Source of the DNA: JBFXEO01 sp050180015
Lineage (GTDB): Bacteria; Bacteroidota; Bacteroidia; Bacteroidales; Tenuifilaceae
Assembly: GCA_050180015.1 (NCBI GenBank)
Contig: JBFXEO010000134.1
Span: 1-8,235, forward strand
Length of the DNA: 8,235 nucleotides
Direction: 5' to 3'
Shown in pieces: positions 5,776 through 8,235 of the stretch. The notes below the pieces were generated by a model, which saw nothing but the letters and a program-made list of their open reading frames with translations, had not been told where the DNA came from and ran no database searches. Numbering within the stretch: the stretch's first letter is position 1; every line of letters starts with the position of its first letter. The position numbers were made by a program, and so were the translations under genes.

Positions 5776-7362
5776 CTATTCTGGAACAATGGTTCCGTTT
5801 ATTAATCTGCTAGTAGCCGAAACAACAGGGTTAAAGTCGGTTTCATTGGCCGGTAAATCCCATCTTTCCAAATACCCGTATTTAATTGCGCAAGAATCTA
5901 TTGCTGTTGGTGAGGTTAGAACAACAGCCTTTGCCCTACCGGGGTTTGTACCAAGCAGTTTCCATCTTCTGGCATCGTAAAATGCAGTGCCGTTTATGAA
6001 CAAAGCTATTCTTCTCTCTTCACGTAATTCTTCCAATGCCTGTGCTTTAGTTAAGCCTGTGCCGGAAACCGCTGCCAAGCTAGCGTTTTGATAGTTGCGC
6101 ACGTTGTCGATGTGTGCTAAACCTTCATCAATTTGATCGGTTCGAATTTTTGCTTCGGCAAGCATAAGTTGATTTTCCTCGTAGGTTCCGCAGTATGCCA
6201 ATTCCGCCAAGTTTGATACTGTTGAAGCGTAATCGCCACCGTTTTCGATTGGCCTTAGAGTCCACCGTGTACCATACTGTATTCCTCTACCTCTTGGATT
6301 GTAATTTACAGTAGCTAGCGGCATTACGTTTCGGGTTCGTCGGGCATCGCCAGGCTTAAAGTCTTGAACCCATCTTTCCGACACATTCTCCCATCCAACA
6401 AGCAACCTGTAGGGTGCCCAGGCTGTATTGTACACCAAGTCATCGAGTGCCTGTGCCCTAGCTGTAAATATATAATCCCCATCTCCGATTCCATTGTTGC
6501 AGAGCGTTTCAATGTCAGATATATCTTGCGCGGTCAGATCATCGGCATATTTATTGACCAGAATGTTTCTGGCCAAGTATGTATTGATGTTACGAATCCA
6601 CATTTGAGGCGTGAAGAGTCCACCTCTACCAGCGACAAGGTACGATGGAACCAGTTTTGATAGAATCGCAAAGTACGGTTCATTGTCTTCATCAATTGAA
6701 GCCAGAATATCTTTTGCTGCATCAAAATTGTTTTTAGCCTCAATGAGCAAATCGGAATAGCTTACATAGTCTGGGTTGGTAGCGTTATATTTGTCAACGA
6801 TTATTCCCTGAGCATGAACCGACGCAATTCTTGAATAACCCCAGCCTTTCCACCAGTAAGCCCAGCATTTTAGAGTGTTCTTCTTGATGGCAACGGCCTC
6901 GTCGGTGCCGGCAAAAGAAGCATTCTCTACATTTTCGAGTACAAAATTTGCCGTTTGTATTACACCATAAACAGGAATCCATTCGTGACTGAAAATATTG
7001 TCCTGACCATAGCTTCTGTCATTTCTATTTCGGAGTTCAACGGGTTGTGTCGATCCATTGGGTGGATAGTAAACCGTTCCATCGGGTAAGGTTATTTGCT
7101 CCGTTTGGTTGCCCCATCGCCAGCCAAAATTACCGGCTGATATTGTAAGGGCATCGCCCATGATATTGTGGTCGGCAATTACAAACCACCAAAAAGTATT
7201 GTCGCGAAGAGGTACCCATACGCTGTAGGCTAACCTTGTACAGCCTTCTTCAGTGGCTAACGCATCAAGGCCCGGTTCGTTAGGATTAACGAGTTTTAGG
7301 TCGTTTTTTTCGCAGGAAACCGCCAACAATCCGATTAAAATTATATATATTAGCTTTTTCAT
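5776..7362 (-). CDS. SusD/RagB-family outer-membrane nutrient-binding lipoprotein
   Basis: 528 residues, a normal length for the family. SusD-like proteins sit on the outer surface as the lid of a SusC channel and capture glycans or peptides for import. The N-terminus MKKLIYIILIGLLAVSC is a lipoprotein signal peptide with lipobox cysteine C17. The following EKND is charged, as in Bacteroidetes surface-export signals. The mature part is helix-rich with many tryptophans (for example FWWF at 57-60, WAYWWKGWGY at 167-176 and WENVSERW at 324-331). Family hallmarks near the C-terminus are EENQLMLAEAKIR (395-407), the TPR-like GLAHIDNVRN (414-423) and LREERRIALFINGTAFYDARRW (446-467). The ATG at 7362 is 12 bases after the SusC stop, so the two form one operon. 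The TAG stop is followed by the strong hairpin at 5712-5754, making this the last gene of the unit. The ligand cannot be inferred from sequence alone. Confidence 0.96.
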   Translation of the reverse strand: MKKLIYIILIGLLAVSCEKNDLKLVNPNEPGLDALATEEGCTRLAYSVWVPLRDNTFWWFVIADHNIMGDALTISAGNFGWRWGNQTEQITLPDGTVYYPPNGSTQPVELRNRNDRSYGQDNIFSHEWIPVYGVIQTANFVLENVENASFAGTDEAVAIKKNTLKCWAYWWKGWGYSRIASVHAQGIIVDKYNATNPDYVSYSDLLIEAKNNFDAAKDILASIDEDNEPYFAILSKLVPSYLVAGRGGLFTPQMWIRNINTYLARNILVNKYADDLTAQDISDIETLCNNGIGDGDYIFTARAQALDDLVYNTAWAPYRLLVGWENVSERWVQDFKPGDARRTRNVMPLATVNYNPRGRGIQYGTRWTLRPIENGGDYASTVSNLAELAYCGTYEENQLMLAEAKIRTDQIDEGLAHIDNVRNYQNASLAAVSGTGLTKAQALEELREERRIALFINGTAFYDARRWKLLGTNPGRAKAVVLTSPTAIDSCAIKYGYLERWDLPANETDFNPVVSATSRLINGTIVPE

Positions 7363-7374
7363 ATCTAATTACAA

Positions 7375-8235
7375 TTAAAAGTTAACATTTAATCCAAATG
7401 AAAATGTCCTGAAGTTGGGGAATGAGTATAAATCAATACCGCGTTGTAACGGATCGTTAACGGCAGTACCAACGGCTTCAGGATCGAGTCCTGAATAGTT
7501 TGTAATAGTAAATAGGTTCCGCCCTGTTGCTGAGAGTACCAATCCTTTTATTAATTTGGACTTAACCAGATGTGTAAGGTCCCATGATATGGAAACATTC
7601 CTTAACCGAACAAAAGATGCATCTTCAACAAAGTGTTTGTTGGGGTTGTTGGTTTGATATAGGCTCGACCACCAGTTAACCCAGGCCTGTTTATCTCCAT
7701 CAACTGTTATTTTTTTGTCGAAGTCTTGGCTAATACGGTCTCTGTAAAGCCATTGATTTGTTTGGTTATAGGCCTGAGCACCTTTAATCCAGTCAATTTG
7801 GAACGAGAAAGTAACGTCTTTTAAAATGGTAAAATCATTAAAGAACGATACGCTGAAATCGGGTGTAGCATCGCCAATTTGTCTCTGATCGGTTGTGAAT
7901 ACGACTGTTTTATGTTCATTATTAGTAACATAGCCATTCACAATCTCGTAATCACTAGCGGTAGTTTGGTCTATGTAGTAATTCCCATCAGGATCTTTCT
8001 GGTTTATGGCTGTTAAAGGCTCAGTTCCGAAGAATGCCCCAACAGCATAGCCCTCTTTAATTACAGTTTGTCCCGATCCGCTACTACCAACAACAACGGG
8101 GAGCCCGTTTGATATTTTATCTACGAGTGTTTCGGTTGTGCTAAAACGAGTGCCAAACCGCCATTCAAAGTTGTTTAAGGTTAACACATTAACATCTATA
8201 GATAGCTGAAAACCCTTGCTGCTTAGATCGATGGC
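7375..8235 (-). CDS. SusC/RagA-family TonB-dependent outer-membrane transporter, C-terminal part (5'-truncated by window edge)
   Basis: The last 286 residues of a protein that continues past the right edge. The frame stays open through base 8235, and the visible start reads AIDLSSKGFQLSIDVNVLTLNNFEWRF. A GTG at 8187 would give an internal start, but the upstream codons continue the typical barrel sequence, so the gene is partial. This part is the end of the 22-strand beta-barrel. Visible hallmarks are VSFFNDFTILKDVTFSFQIDW, then VRLRNVSISWDL, then GRNLFTITNYSGLDPEAVG, and the terminal FRTFSFGLNVNF ending in the aromatic residue used for outer-membrane assembly. The plug, the TonB box and any carboxypeptidase-like N-terminal domain lie outside the window. 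SusC proteins import oligomers bound by the SusD partner, using energy from TonB-ExbBD. The TAA stop lies 12 bases before the SusD start. Promoter and regulator are not visible here. Confidence 0.95.
   Translation of the reverse strand, partial: AIDLSSKGFQLSIDVNVLTLNNFEWRFGTRFSTTETLVDKISNGLPVVVGSSGSGQTVIKEGYAVGAFFGTEPLTAINQKDPDGNYYIDQTTASDYEIVNGYVTNNEHKTVVFTTDQRQIGDATPDFSVSFFNDFTILKDVTFSFQIDWIKGAQAYNQTNQWLYRDRISQDFDKKITVDGDKQAWVNWWSSLYQTNNPNKHFVEDASFVRLRNVSISWDLTHLVKSKLIKGLVLSATGRNLFTITNYSGLDPEAVGTAVNDPLQRGIDLYSFPNFRTFSFGLNVNF

Noticed and set aside
6364..6660. Long open frame on the plus strand opposite the SusD-like gene
   Set aside because: It is antisense to a clear SusD gene, and its translation has no domain-like pattern. 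The same holds for the other antisense or out-of-frame stretches over the fusion, kinase and acetyltransferase genes.
8185..8187. GTG start for a short separate gene at the right edge
   Set aside because: The frame continues upstream to the window edge with SusC-like barrel sequence, so this is an internal valine of a truncated gene.

Overview
The window reads as chromosomal DNA of a Bacteroidetes/Bacteroidota bacterium. The evidence is a SusC/SusD outer-membrane pair, a LytS-like kinase with a LytTR regulator, A-rich leaders without Shine-Dalgarno sites, and a TAnnTTTG-type promoter box. Base composition looks AT-rich, roughly 40% GC by eye. I see no insertion sequence, phage gene, tRNA, rRNA or CRISPR array.

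Layout. (1) Bases 1-499, plus strand: the C-terminal end of a gene that begins left of the window, probably the cytoplasmic tail of a cation:proton antiporter. (2) Bases 534-2561, minus strand, convergent with it: a 675-residue two-part protein. Its N-terminal half resembles a GT-A-type glycosyltransferase fold. Its C-terminal half is an alkyl-sulfatase-type metallo-beta-lactamase-fold hydrolase with its dimerisation domain. (3) Bases 2562-2870: a 309-base divergent intergenic region rich in symmetrical motifs, including an 11-base direct repeat with a 20-base period and three inverted repeats or palindromes. (4) Bases 2871-5541, plus strand: a membrane sensor histidine kinase, a LytTR response regulator one base downstream, and a tandem GNAT acetyltransferase 57 bases further on. 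(5) Bases 5542-5775: a convergent intergenic region with a GC-richer, multi-branched foldable segment followed by a strong bidirectional terminator hairpin. (6) Bases 5776-8235, minus strand: a complete SusD-like lipoprotein and the C-terminal third of its SusC-like TonB-dependent partner, which runs off the right edge. This is the 3' end of a nutrient-uptake operon.

How the genes may work together. The kinase and regulator form one two-component system. The direct repeat between them and the divergent fusion gene is a plausible binding site for the LytTR protein, which would make the fusion hydrolase a candidate target. That link is inference. The SusC/SusD pair appears to be a separate transcription unit, insulated by the hairpin at 5712-5754. 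Its substrate cannot be told from this window.

Most worth a second look: the glycosyltransferase-like/alkyl-sulfatase-like fusion, the direct repeats beside the two-component operon, and the structured noncoding segment at 5549-5668.
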